A stretch of DNA of 64,000 nucleotides from Bradyrhizobium sp. JYMT SZCCT0180 (GTDB lineage: Bacteria; Pseudomonadota; Alphaproteobacteria; Rhizobiales; Xanthobacteraceae), in the NCBI RefSeq assembly GCF_018130165.1, contig NZ_JAFCLZ010000014.1, forward strand, positions 164,737-228,736, given 5' to 3'. Each line of letters opens with the position of its first letter. Positions within the stretch are counted from its first letter, which is position 1. This document shows, in pieces, positions 46,985-56,065 of the stretch. Under the pieces are notes generated by a model. It searched no databases. It worked only from the letters and a program-made list of their open reading frames with translations, and was not told the origin of the DNA. A program made the position numbers and the translations under genes.

Positions 46985-48478
46985 TCAGAAGAAATCGAAA
47001 TATTCGTTCTGTTCCCAATCCGTGATTTCGTCGCTCGACGGATCGAGATCGTTCTGCCTGGCAAATTCCATGAAGCGTCCCGCTTCGACGCGTTTGAACG
47101 CCAGATAGTAGTCGATGAAGAGGTCACCCATTTCGCGACGAAACAGCGGCTCGCCCTCGAGCGCATCGAGCGCGGCGAGCAGACTTTTTGGCAGCTTGGC
47201 CCGCTCCGCATTGTAGGGGTCGGTATCCGGTGCGCCGGGATCGCGGGCATGGTCGATGCCGTCGAGGCCGGTAATGATCTGGGAGGCGATATAGAGGTAG
47301 GGATTGGCGGCCGGCTCGCCGATCCGGTTCTCGATGCGGCTGGCGGGGTCGCCGACCTCGCCGAGTACGCGAAGCATCACGCCGCGATGGTCCGTGCCCC
47401 ACGCCAGCCGATCCGGCGCCAGCGAATTGGCGCGAAACCGGCGATAGGCGTTGACGGTCGGATTGGCGAAGATGGTCGCGGCAAGCCCATGGTTCAACAC
47501 GCCGCCGAGATAGGCCCTGCCGACCGGCGATAGATTCTCGTCGGGCGACTGCGGCGCGAACAGGTTGCTTCCATTGCTGATGTCGACGAGTGACTGGTGC
47601 AGATGCCAGCCGCTCGGATACATCCCTTTCAGTTTCGGGCGGCACATGAAGCTCGCAAGATAACCCATCCGGCGGCACAATTGCCGTGTCGCGCTTCGAA
47701 ACAGGACCATGTTGTCGGCGGCCTGCAGCGCCTCGGCAGGCGCGAACGTGCATTCGACCTGACCCGGGCCCCACTCGTTTTCGAACGACCTGACCGGCAG
47801 GTCCAACTTCGCGAACGCACGCGCCAAAGCGGAGAGCGGAGCGTGCATCCGGTCGAGGTTGGTCTCGGAATGGAACGAGTATCCCGGTTCGGGCGGATGG
47901 GCGCGCACCGCCCGTCCCTTGATCCCGGGCGCGCCGATATGCTCGTCCGTCAGATGCTCCTCAGACAGTCGAAGCAGATACCATTCGACTTCGAGCCCGA
48001 CGACGCCGCGCATCGCTCGCTGCTGCAGCCGCGCGAGCTGTTTGCGAAGCAAATGGCGGGGCGAGAAGTGAAACGGCCGGCCGGAGCTGAAATAATCGTC
48101 GCACAGGACCCAGCCGACATCGGGCTCCCATGGCAAGACGCGAAACGTCGCGGGATCCGGCACCACGATGAGATTGGGCGACCCGGTCATTTCCTCCAGT
48201 CCGAGGCCGCCGCCACGCGTGAACGACGAGAAGACGCGGGCACCCGAGCCGTCCAGCATCGCGGTGGCGACGTTGATGTTGTAACCGCCCTTGAGAGCCG
48301 ACAGGAACGCCTGCGCCGTTACCATTTTGGCGCGCGACGCGCCGTGGGGATCGCTCCAGGCAATCCGCACCAGCCGGATATCTTCGCGTTCGAGCCGCGC
48401 GGCAATCTCCGCGGCCTGGCGGCGCTGATCGTCGGACCAGAGCCCGTGCTTTTCGATGAATCCAGCCGATTGGGTCAT
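46985..48478 (-). CDS. Glutamine-synthetase-family ligase, copy 2
   Basis: 497 residues. E163-x-E165 (GLEVEW), E233/E235 with Q240-x-E242 (ENEWGPGQVECTF) and H292-x-H294 (GWHLHQS) retain the GlnA active-site layout. It starts MTQSAGFIEKHGLW, closely like the FVERHGLW start of copy 1 at 29395, so the two are paralogues. First gene of ligase, Rieske alpha, Rieske beta. In aniline degradation a similar ligase makes gamma-glutamylanilide before dioxygenation; an equivalent role here is inference. Confidence 0.87.
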   Translation of the reverse strand: MTQSAGFIEKHGLWSDDQRRQAAEIAARLEREDIRLVRIAWSDPHGASRAKMVTAQAFLSALKGGYNINVATAMLDGSGARVFSSFTRGGGLGLEEMTGSPNLIVVPDPATFRVLPWEPDVGWVLCDDYFSSGRPFHFSPRHLLRKQLARLQQRAMRGVVGLEVEWYLLRLSEEHLTDEHIGAPGIKGRAVRAHPPEPGYSFHSETNLDRMHAPLSALARAFAKLDLPVRSFENEWGPGQVECTFAPAEALQAADNMVLFRSATRQLCRRMGYLASFMCRPKLKGMYPSGWHLHQSLVDISNGSNLFAPQSPDENLSPVGRAYLGGVLNHGLAATIFANPTVNAYRRFRANSLAPDRLAWGTDHRGVMLRVLGEVGDPASRIENRIGEPAANPYLYIASQIITGLDGIDHARDPGAPDTDPYNAERAKLPKSLLAALDALEGEPLFRREMGDLFIDYYLAFKRVEAGRFMEFARQNDLDPSSDEITDWEQNEYFDFF

Positions 48479-48594
48479 GGGCTTCTTGAGGAGCTTTCGG
48501 TCTGCGGAGTGCACCTTGCCCAATGCTGTGGTTTTTGAGCTATCATATCCAATGAATTGTTGACGCCAATACATACCAATTCTGGAATGTGTCG

Positions 48595-49533
48595 ATGAAA
48601 AGCCCCCGCAAGCGGAAGACCCGGCTGCTAAGCCGCCTTCGTCCCTCGCAACTCGAACTGCTCGCCGCGATGGAAAGGACGGAGACACTGAGCGCCGCCG
48701 CCCGTGAAGTGAATCTGACCCAACCGGCGGCGTCGCGCCTGCTGCGGACATTGGCATCCGATCTGAACATCGGCCTGTTCGAACGCGTCGGACGGACCTT
48801 GAAGCCGACGGCCGCGGGACGGACCCTGGTCCGGAGGGCCGCGGGGCTGATTGCCGATATCGACCGCACGCAACAGGAACTCGAGGCGATCGATGGAGGC
48901 CTGATTGGCGCGGCCAGCATCGGCGCTGGCGTGAGCTCTTGCTACGTCATCGTACCGCGGGCGCTGAGTCTGCTTTTGACGGAGGCGCCGCGCATCAACG
49001 TCACCGTCCGCGAAGGGCCGATGGACGAACTTCTCACCAGATTGCACACCGGCAACATCGACATTCTCGTCGGGCGCTTCTCCAACCACGTCCAGAACGC
49101 CGACATCGTCACCCGCGAGCTGTACCGGCCTGCTGTCAGGGCGGTCTGCGGACCCGATCATCCGTTGGCAAGAAAACGCACGACGGGCTGGAACGACCTG
49201 ATGGTGTATCCCTGGATCCTGCCGGAAAACGGCACCGCGATGCGCAGCGCCGCGGAGACTCTGTTTCGAAAGCAGCGGTGCCGGCCCGAACGTTGCCTGG
49301 TGGAATCATCGTCGATCCAGACCAATGTCGCGTTGATGAATGGTTCCGACCTGATCTGGCTGCTTTCAGCCGATGTCGCGGAATACTTCTTCAAGCTCGG
49401 CGCGCTTCGCATCCTCAACGTTCCGCCGCAGGCCGCTCCGGGAGCGTTCGTGATGGCGCATCTTCGCGGCCGTAGTCTCTCGCCTGCCGCGCAGCGCTTG
49501 TCGGACTGCCTGGTGAAAGCCGCGGCTACATAG
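48595..49533 (+). CDS. LysR-family transcription regulator
   Basis: 312 residues. N-terminal helix-turn-helix (LRPSQLELLAAMERTETLSAAAREVNLTQPAASR) and a periplasmic-binding-like effector domain. Divergent from the ligase-Rieske unit by about 115 bp, the normal LysR layout; the gap is AT-rich (TTTGAGCTATCATATCCAAT). GTG 48589 is an alternative start. It likely activates the ligase-dioxygenase genes on an aromatic signal. Confidence 0.9.
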   Translation: MKSPRKRKTRLLSRLRPSQLELLAAMERTETLSAAAREVNLTQPAASRLLRTLASDLNIGLFERVGRTLKPTAAGRTLVRRAAGLIADIDRTQQELEAIDGGLIGAASIGAGVSSCYVIVPRALSLLLTEAPRINVTVREGPMDELLTRLHTGNIDILVGRFSNHVQNADIVTRELYRPAVRAVCGPDHPLARKRTTGWNDLMVYPWILPENGTAMRSAAETLFRKQRCRPERCLVESSSIQTNVALMNGSDLIWLLSADVAEYFFKLGALRILNVPPQAAPGAFVMAHLRGRSLSPAAQRLSDCLVKAAAT

Positions 49534-49572
49534 GCATTGATCCTGCTTTGCGGCCCGGTTCGGCACTATGGC

Positions 49573-50463
49573 TCAAACCAGATATTCCGCCCCCTCGATG
49601 ATGTAGGGCGCGTGGCGGAAATCCCTGATGGTCGCGACCTTGTCGGCCGACCAGTCCAGCAGCATGAAATATTTCGGCTGTGGGTTGGGCTCATTTGGAT
49701 CGAACACCAGGATGGCCGGCTGCCCCTCCACCAGGCCAGGCACCAGATGCCAGTCGCTGACCTTGGAATAGTTGCCGAAATAACGCGACACTTCGGCCTT
49801 GCCGGTCATGCGGGTCTTGTTGACGAGATCGAGCCGCACGTCGTCTGATATCATGGCGCGGATGGCGTCGAAATCCCGCGCATTGAAATGGGCGACGTAA
49901 GCGCCGAGCCGCTTGCGATCGGCGTCGGATAATTTCGGCTGCGGCGCATCGTCAGGCTCATCGGCATATTTTCGAAGTTGCGCGCGGCCGCGAACCAGCG
50001 CGGCCTTGGCGGCGGCAAGGCTCACATCCATGACCGCGCAGATTTCCGCCAAGGAACAACCCAGCACGTCCATCAGGATCACGGATGAGCGTTGCGTCAC
50101 GTTGAGGCGCATGAAGGTGCGCAGGCTGGCGCTGGCGATCTGGCGGCTTGTCACGGCATCGAGCTGGTCGGCCATCATGTCCACCTCCACAACTGAATGA
50201 AGCGCCTCCTGGCGCTTGCGCCTACGCAAAAAGTCCAGCGCGGTGTTGTGCGCGATCCGGAACAGCCAACCCTCGGGATTGCCGATCGGCGTGGCGGCAG
50301 CGAACGCCTCCACCGCCTTGATCAGCGCGTCCTGCAGCACATCCTCGCCGTCGATCACCGAACCCACCATGCGCGCGCAATAGCGATGCAGCTTTGGCCG
50401 CAGCGCGACCAGAAGCGCGTCGATATCCGTCGCAGCTGGCGAAGCTTCAGGTATCTCTGTCAT
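49573..50463 (-). CDS. ECF sigma factor with SnoaL-like C-terminus (ECF41-like)
   Basis: 296 residues: sigma-2 (about 20-85, DGEDVLQDALIKAVEAF), sigma-4 (about 125-180, SLAEICAVMDVSLAAAKAALVRGRAQL) and a C-terminal SnoaL-like domain (about 195-290) with LVEGQPAIL, typical of ECF41-type factors. The C-terminal domain modulates activity in place of an anti-sigma protein. ATG 50463. It lies 17 bp after the ABM-like gene, its usual kind of partner. Confidence 0.88.
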   Translation of the reverse strand: MTEIPEASPAATDIDALLVALRPKLHRYCARMVGSVIDGEDVLQDALIKAVEAFAAATPIGNPEGWLFRIAHNTALDFLRRRKRQEALHSVVEVDMMADQLDAVTSRQIASASLRTFMRLNVTQRSSVILMDVLGCSLAEICAVMDVSLAAAKAALVRGRAQLRKYADEPDDAPQPKLSDADRKRLGAYVAHFNARDFDAIRAMISDDVRLDLVNKTRMTGKAEVSRYFGNYSKVSDWHLVPGLVEGQPAILVFDPNEPNPQPKYFMLLDWSADKVATIRDFRHAPYIIEGAEYLV

Positions 50464-50480
50464 TCTCGCTTCCGAAGACC

Positions 50481-50789
50481 TCACGCCTCGCCCAGCATCC
50501 GATAATTGCCGACGATGGTAACGGCGCGCGCCAGTGGCGGCTCAGCGCAACGCTCCCGAATACCGCTCTGGAAGGCAACAAACGATGCCAGTTTGGGCAA
50601 CGCGCTGGCGCCGTCGTCGGCCGTGGTCTCGACGAAATGGATGAACGTATCGTCTTCCAGCCGCAGCGAGAGATAACTGACGCCTTCCGGCTGCAGCGCC
50701 TTCAATTCGGCGAACACCGCCGCAACCAGATCGGCGTTCTTCTCGGCCATTTCGGGCCTGGTCTTATACCTTATCAGGGTGCGTTTCAT
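50481..50789 (-). CDS. ABM-like ferredoxin-fold small protein
   Basis: 102 residues starting MKRTLIRYKTRPE, a dimeric alpha/beta barrel of the antibiotic-biosynthesis-monooxygenase type with VSYLSLRLEDDTFIHFVE. It precedes the sigma factor on the same strand and is probably co-expressed. Its reaction is unknown. Confidence 0.72.
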   Translation of the reverse strand: MKRTLIRYKTRPEMAEKNADLVAAVFAELKALQPEGVSYLSLRLEDDTFIHFVETTADDGASALPKLASFVAFQSGIRERCAEPPLARAVTIVGNYRMLGEA

Positions 50790-50999
50790 CTTGCCGTCTC
50801 CATGGCGTGGGTGTCTCGAGCCAAGGACGTTTGGCGGCAGGCAAAGGATGCAGGCGTCCGAAGAATATTTTTGCGGCCGTCCTTGGCACCCTCAACGATG
50901 CGTTTTCGTTATCGGTCGATTGGCAAACACACCTTGGATGCAGCGCACAAATAACTACATTGTCAGGGCACGAAGACACTCAAACCGAGGTCGGATTCC

Positions 51000-52274
51000 A
51001 TGACGACAGCGCCGAAAGAACCGCACCACGTGGTGATCGTCGGCGCCGGTTTCGGCGGGCTGGAAGCCGCCTTCGGGCTTGCCGGCGCACCCGTGAAAAT
51101 CACGCTGATCGACCGGCGCAACCACCATTTGTTCCAGCCGCTGCTCTATCAGGTTGCCACCGCATCGCTGGCGACCTCCGAGATCGCCTGGCCGATCCGC
51201 TATCTCCTGCGCGACAGGCCCGATGTCACGACGCTGTTCGCCAACGTCAATGGCGTCGACGCCGCGGGCAAACGGGTGCTGCTCGATGACGGCGAGGCGC
51301 TGCCCTATGACACGCTGATCCTCGCCACCGGTGCGCGCCACGCCTATTTCGGTCATGACGAATGGGAACCGTTCGCACCCGGATTGAAAACGCTGGAGGA
51401 TGCCACCACGCTGCGGCGGCGCATCCTGGTCGCCTTCGAGCGCGCCGAACGCGAGACCGATCCGGCGCGGCGCGCCGCGCTTTTGACTTTCGTCATCATC
51501 GGCGCGGGTCCCACCGGCGTCGAACTCGCCGGCACCATTGCCGACCTCGCCAAGGACACGCTGCCGCAGGATTTCCGCAACATCGACACCAGCAAGGCGC
51601 GCGTGGTGCTGATCGAGGCAGGTCCCCGCGTGCTGGCGGGCTTTCCCGACGATCTCTCGGCCTACGCACAAACCTCGCTCGAGGGCCTCGGCGTCGAAGT
51701 GATGCTGGGAAAGCCGGTGACGGAATGCAGCATCGATGGCGTGGTCTATGGCGACACCAGGCTCGACGCGAAAACCATCATCTGGGCCGCGGGCGTGCGT
51801 GCCTCGCGCGCGGCCGAATGGCTGGGTGCGCCCGCCGATCGCGCCTACCGCGTGCAGGTAAAGCCGGACCTGACAGTGCCCGGTCATCCCGATATCTTCG
51901 CTGTGGGTGACACCGCAACGATTGCAGATGCGAGCGGAAATCCGGTGCCCGGCATTGCGCCGGCGGCCAAGCAACAGGGCCGCTACGTCGCGGCCCTCAT
52001 CAAGGCGCGGCTCGGCGGCGGCACGCTGCCACCGTTCCGCTACAAGCATGCCGGCAGCCTGGCGCAGATCGGCAAGCGCAAGGCGGTGATCGATTTCGGC
52101 TGGATGAAGCTGCGCGGCAATCTCGCCTGGTGGATCTGGGGCATCGCCCACATCTATTTCCTGATCGGCCTGCGCCACCGGCTCAGCGTCGCCATGAGCT
52201 GGCTCTGGATCCATGCCAGGAACCAGCGCGCGGCGCGGCTGATCACGCAGGGGAGCAGCAAGGTTACGGGGTGA
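51000..52274 (+). CDS. ndh: Type II NADH dehydrogenase
   Basis: 424 residues. FAD motif VIVGAGFGGLEAA near the start, NAD motif VIIGAGPTGVELAG mid-protein, FAVGDTA for the second FAD contact, and a C-terminal membrane-associating stretch (WWIWGIAHIYFLIGLRHRL). It passes electrons from NADH to quinone without pumping protons. Divergent from the ABM-sigma pair with about 210 bp between. Confidence 0.93.
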   Translation: MTTAPKEPHHVVIVGAGFGGLEAAFGLAGAPVKITLIDRRNHHLFQPLLYQVATASLATSEIAWPIRYLLRDRPDVTTLFANVNGVDAAGKRVLLDDGEALPYDTLILATGARHAYFGHDEWEPFAPGLKTLEDATTLRRRILVAFERAERETDPARRAALLTFVIIGAGPTGVELAGTIADLAKDTLPQDFRNIDTSKARVVLIEAGPRVLAGFPDDLSAYAQTSLEGLGVEVMLGKPVTECSIDGVVYGDTRLDAKTIIWAAGVRASRAAEWLGAPADRAYRVQVKPDLTVPGHPDIFAVGDTATIADASGNPVPGIAPAAKQQGRYVAALIKARLGGGTLPPFRYKHAGSLAQIGKRKAVIDFGWMKLRGNLAWWIWGIAHIYFLIGLRHRLSVAMSWLWIHARNQRAARLITQGSSKVTG

Positions 52275-52301
52275 GCCGCCAAGCTCCCTGACGCAGCAAT
52301 C

Positions 52302-52390
52302 GTAGGGTGGGCAAAGCGAAGCGTGCCCACCGTCTCCCGCATTGCTCGTGATGGTGGGCACGGCGCAAGAGCGCCTTTGCCCACCCTACG
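52302..52390. repeat. Interspersed inverted repeat (GTAGGGTGGGCAAAGCG family), copy 2
   Basis: CGTAGGGTGGGCAAAGCGAA to CGCCTTTGCCCACCCTACG, as at 26925-27017, between the converging ndh and binding-protein genes. Confidence 0.9.
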
Positions 52391-52399
52391 GGCCTCCAC

Positions 52400-53614
52400 T
52401 CACTTCACTAGCGAGCACCCGCCATCGGCCATCGGCCGGAACGCCTGATCGGCGGGAATCGTTGAAACCAGCTTGTAATAATCATACGGATATTTCGACT
52501 CCGCCGGCTTCTTCACCTCGAACAGATACATCGGGTGAATGACCCGGCCGTCCTGGCGGATGGTGACGTCGCCGAACAGCTTGTCCTTGCCCTTGAACTT
52601 CTTCATCTCCGGCACGGCATCCCTGGCATGGTCGCTGCCGGTCGCCGCCACCGCGTTGAGATAGGCGAGCGTGGAGGCGTAGACGCCGGCCTGATTGCCG
52701 CTCGGCATCTTGCCGTTCATGCCGGGCCGCGCCGCAAAGCGTTTTGCGAACGCGCGGGTGTCGTCATCCATATCCCAGTAAAACGCTTCGAGCAGTTGCA
52801 GGCCTTGCGCGACCTTCAATCCCATGCCGTGCACGTCGTTGACGAACAGCAGGAACGCGACCATGGTCTGGCCGCCCTGCTGGATGCCGAACTCGGCCGC
52901 CTGCTTCACCGCGTTGATGGTGTCGCCGCCGGCATTGGCAAGCCCGATCACCTTGGCCTTGGAGTTCTGCGCCTGCAGCAACAGCGAGGCGAAGTCGGAC
53001 GTACCGAGCGGATGCCTGGCCGAACCCAGTACCTTGCCGCCGTGCTTTTCGATGTAGCTGGTGGCCTCGGCCTCGATGCCCTGACCGAGCGCAAAGTTGA
53101 CCGTGACGAAATACCATTCCTTGCCGCCCCGCCCGACCATCGCCGCCGCCGTGGCGTTGCCGGTGGCCCAGACGTCGTTGACCCACTGAATGGTGTTCGG
53201 CGAACAGGCTTTTCCGGTGAGGTCAGAACTCGCCGTCGATGACGCCAGGAACGTCATGCGGGAATCGCGCAGCAGCGAGTTGATGGTGAGGCCGACGGCA
53301 GAATTGGGCACGTCGACAATGGCATCGACGCCGTCGACGTCGAGCCATTTGCGCGCGATCGCCGAGCCGACATCGGCCTTGTTCTGGTGATCGGCGTAGA
53401 CGATCTCGACCTTGATGTTCTTGCCGCCGCCGCCAAAGTCCTCCGCCGCCATCCGTGCAGCTTCTACCGACCCCATGCCGTTGGTGTCCTGGAAGATGCC
53501 GGAAATGTCGTTGAGCACGCCGATCCGGACGACGTTTTCGGAAATCTCCGCCCGCGCCGGTCCGAACGCGGCGCAGGATAGCGCGAGCGCCAGATAGACC
53601 CTGATATTCTTCAT
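52400..53614 (-). CDS. Orphan ABC solute-binding protein of the CYP199A operon
   Basis: 404 residues with a signal peptide ending near GPARA (about 22), then VVRIGVLNDISGIFQDTNG. It is a HAAT-type binding protein of the group found with aromatic-acid genes. It lies downstream of ferredoxin and CYP199A on the same strand, so it may supply methoxybenzoate-type substrates. There is no permease gene beside it; LivHMGF is the nearest set. ATG 53614 has GGAG six bases upstream. Confidence 0.9.
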   Translation of the reverse strand: MKNIRVYLALALSCAAFGPARAEISENVVRIGVLNDISGIFQDTNGMGSVEAARMAAEDFGGGGKNIKVEIVYADHQNKADVGSAIARKWLDVDGVDAIVDVPNSAVGLTINSLLRDSRMTFLASSTASSDLTGKACSPNTIQWVNDVWATGNATAAAMVGRGGKEWYFVTVNFALGQGIEAEATSYIEKHGGKVLGSARHPLGTSDFASLLLQAQNSKAKVIGLANAGGDTINAVKQAAEFGIQQGGQTMVAFLLFVNDVHGMGLKVAQGLQLLEAFYWDMDDDTRAFAKRFAARPGMNGKMPSGNQAGVYASTLAYLNAVAATGSDHARDAVPEMKKFKGKDKLFGDVTIRQDGRVIHPMYLFEVKKPAESKYPYDYYKLVSTIPADQAFRPMADGGCSLVK

Positions 53615-53670
53615 CATACTCTCCCTATGAATGTGATCGTTGTTGTTCCCGGACTGCGCCGGGTTTTGAA

Positions 53671-53994
53671 TCAGATCTGCCGGTCCGGCAGCCGCACGAC
53701 GAGGCCGTCGAGCTCCGGCGTGATTTTGATCTGGCAGGACAGCCGGCTGTTCTCGAGCCGCTCGGCGGCGACGCCATTGAGCAGCTCATCCTCTTCCTCG
53801 CTCATGGGCGCGAGCCGCGCGATCCAGCCCTCATCGACATAGACATGGCAGGTCGCGCACATGGCGTTGCCGCCGCACTCGGCCACGATCTCGTCGATAC
53901 CATTCGTGGTTGCGACCTGCATGACGCTGTCGCCGGCGCTCGCGTCGATGCGTTCGGAACGGTCGTCGGGACGATTGAAAATGATGGTCGGCAT
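53671..53994 (-). CDS. [2Fe-2S] ferredoxin, redox partner of CYP199A
   Basis: 107 residues of the adrenodoxin/putidaredoxin type. Iron ligands lie in C-GGNAM-C-AT-C and a later Cys in LSCQI. In Rhodopseudomonas palustris the ferredoxin next to CYP199A carries its electrons. It starts 8 bp after the P450 stop. The ferredoxin reductase is not in the window. Confidence 0.94.
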   Translation of the reverse strand: MPTIIFNRPDDRSERIDASAGDSVMQVATTNGIDEIVAECGGNAMCATCHVYVDEGWIARLAPMSEEEDELLNGVAAERLENSRLSCQIKITPELDGLVVRLPDRQI

Positions 53995-54002
53995 GATCAG
54001 GC

Positions 54003-55214
54003 TCACGCTGCTTTGATGGACACGGGCAGGCTTTCGAGGCCCCGCAGCGTGTTGTTGAAACGCCGCGTCGCCGGCCCCGTGATCTCGATCGCACTGACCC
54101 GTTTCGCCAGCGCCGAAAGCACCGCCTCGCCTTCCAGCCGCGCGACGAGCTGGCCGACGCACATGTGGATGCCGGAGCCATAGCCGACGTGACCGCTGGT
54201 CTTGCGCGTCACGTCATATTCGTCAGGCCGGTCCCATCGCCGCGGATCGCGGTTGGCGGCGGCGAGGAACATCAGGATTTTCTCGCCCTCGCCGATCCCA
54301 ACACCGCTGATCTCGACGTCCCGTGTTGTGGTCCGGAAGAACGTCTGCACCGGGCTTTCGAACCGCACCGCCTCTTCAAAGGCGTTGCGCGCCAGCGTCG
54401 GGTCGCTGCGCAGCCGTGCCCATTGATCGGGAAAACGCGCCAGGCAGTAGACCGCAGCGCCGATGCCGTTGACCGTGGTATCGAGGCCGGCGCTGAGCAG
54501 CGAGCGCACCAGCAATGGCGCTTCGGCCGCTGTGATATCGCCGGCGTCGGCGCGGGCATGGATGCAGGCGCCGAAACCGCCGGGCGCGAGATTTTCGCGC
54601 TGGCATTGTTCGGCAACATAGGCCTGATGCGGCGCCGAGCGTTCGATCGCGTCCTGGCGCAGCTTGTTCGGCGGCCCGAACGAATTGAAGACGAGGCTCG
54701 CATAGGGCAGCAGGTTTTCGCGCCCCTCCGGCTTGAGCCCAAGCGCATCGGGAAACACGGACAAAGGATAGGCCTCGGCGAGGTCGGCGATGGCGTCGAA
54801 GCTGCCTTTGGCGAGCAGCGCCTCGACCCGGGCTTCGGCGGCTGCGACAAAGCTGCCGCGCAATTGCTTCATGACCGTCGGGGAGAGCACCCGGCTCAGC
54901 ACCGCCCGCGTGCGCGCATGTTCCGGCGGATCGGCCTCCAGAATGATGCTTTGCGGCCGCCAGGCCTTTTCCTTCGCAAAGTCGCTGAGGCCAACGCCGC
55001 GGCTGGAGCAGAAGGTCAGGGGATCGTTGAGGACGGCATGAACCTCGGCATGGCGGGCGACGCCGTAGACCTTCCATTTGTCGAACCAGACGACCGGCCC
55101 GGCTTCCCGGAGCACCTCGTGGGCGGGATGCGGGTCTTCGAAGAACTCGATCGAGAACGGATCGATGTCCATATGCGGCACGCCCGCCGATGGCGCGAAG
55201 CCTGATGCACTCAT
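54003..55214 (-). CDS. Cytochrome P450 CYP199A, 4-methoxybenzoate monooxygenase type
   Basis: 403 residues with heme-ligand C352 in GSGIHMC, acid-alcohol pair D245-T246 (AGLDTT) and the ExxR helix. From recalled CYP199A4 structure, the carboxylate-binding Arg/Ser residues there have counterparts at R86, S89, R237 and S238 here, and surrounding sequence is strikingly similar, so para-substituted benzoates such as 4-methoxybenzoate are expected substrates (O-demethylation to 4-hydroxybenzoate). ATG 55214 has GGGAGG upstream. Divergent from a MarR gene. Confidence 0.93.
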   Translation of the reverse strand: MSASGFAPSAGVPHMDIDPFSIEFFEDPHPAHEVLREAGPVVWFDKWKVYGVARHAEVHAVLNDPLTFCSSRGVGLSDFAKEKAWRPQSIILEADPPEHARTRAVLSRVLSPTVMKQLRGSFVAAAEARVEALLAKGSFDAIADLAEAYPLSVFPDALGLKPEGRENLLPYASLVFNSFGPPNKLRQDAIERSAPHQAYVAEQCQRENLAPGGFGACIHARADAGDITAAEAPLLVRSLLSAGLDTTVNGIGAAVYCLARFPDQWARLRSDPTLARNAFEEAVRFESPVQTFFRTTTRDVEISGVGIGEGEKILMFLAAANRDPRRWDRPDEYDVTRKTSGHVGYGSGIHMCVGQLVARLEGEAVLSALAKRVSAIEITGPATRRFNNTLRGLESLPVSIKAA

Positions 55215-55287
55215 TCCGACCTCCCAAAGTTTGTTCTTGTAAAGCGCTGGCGCATGTCTCTATCTCTCAAGCCCAGCGTTTGCAGCG

Positions 55288-55824
55288 ATGATCAGGGACA
55301 TGAGCAGTCAACCACCCGCCAGGAATGCGCGCCGGCCGAGACCGGCGGAAATCGCCAGCGCCGATGACGGCCCGACCCTCGATCTCGAGCGCTACGTTCC
55401 GGCGTTCATCACCTTCATCGCCAACAAGCTCTCGAACAGCGCCACCGCGTTCTATCAGCGTAATTTCGGCGTCAACGTCACGGAATGGCGGATCATGTCG
55501 CTGCTGGCGATCGAGCCCGGCATCCCGGCCTCGCGCATCTGCCAGGTGATCGGATTCGACAAGGGGCCGGTCAGCCGCACGCTCTCGATGCTGCAGAAAC
55601 GCGGCCTCGTTGCGATCCGGACCGCTCCGGACGACGGACGCACCCATTCGATATCGCTGACCGCGAAGGGCCGCGCGACCCACGACAAGGTCATCGTCGC
55701 TGCGCTCGAACGCGAACGACGGCTGCTGTCCGTCCTGCGCAAGGACGAGCGGGAGGTGTTGATCGACCTGCTGCGCCGCGTCCACGGCAATCTCGATGCG
55801 GTCAAGGGCGTCGGCGGCCCGTAG
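55288..55824 (+). CDS. MarR-family regulator divergent from CYP199A
   Basis: 178 residues with a winged helix (about 60-130, VTEWRIMSLLAIEPGIPASRICQVIGFDKGPVSRTLSMLQ, RTAPDDGRTHSISLT). Its position suggests repression of the CYP199A-ferredoxin-binding-protein operon, with an aromatic acid or its CoA ester as inducer. ATG 55288 or 55300 is possible. Confidence 0.9.
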   Translation: MIRDMSSQPPARNARRPRPAEIASADDGPTLDLERYVPAFITFIANKLSNSATAFYQRNFGVNVTEWRIMSLLAIEPGIPASRICQVIGFDKGPVSRTLSMLQKRGLVAIRTAPDDGRTHSISLTAKGRATHDKVIVAALERERRLLSVLRKDEREVLIDLLRRVHGNLDAVKGVGGP

Positions 55825-55964
55825 GCGGCCCAGCGCTGGAAACTTAATTTGAAGCGCGGCGGCCCGTGACCCGCCTTGGCTTTCGCCCATCCATACCTCC
55901 CTGCGAGACCCGGCAGTTGGACTGCTTTTGTGGCCATCATTGACCGCGAGACTGGCACGAATTA

Positions 55965-56000
55965 GTTGCCGTGGCAACAATATAGTGTTGCCGAAGCAAC
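55965..56000. promoter_or_regulatory. Tandem GTTGCC-N2-GGCAAC palindromes
   Basis: GTTGCC-GT-GGCAAC (55965-55978) and GTTGCC-GA-AGCAAC (55987-56000), separated by 8 bp. The same arms occur before livK at 41265-41278. No gene starts beside them on either strand. Confidence 0.55.
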
Positions 56001-56065
56001 GAAATGCTCGGTTGGGAACTTTGGCCACCGGCTTTCTGGCGAAGATCGATAATGGGTTAAACGCT

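Noticed and set aside
45582..47108. 508-codon plus-strand frame opposite the Rieske alpha gene
   Set aside because: Antisense shadow of a well-supported gene, with no ribosome-binding site or domain.
50955..52361. 468-codon minus-strand frame opposite ndh
   Set aside because: Shadow of the NADH dehydrogenase gene, and part of it reads through an interspersed repeat.
55954..55972. TGGCAC followed by TTGC resembling a sigma-54 promoter
   Set aside because: The spacing is GG-N12-GC rather than GG-N10-GC, which RpoN does not normally accept.
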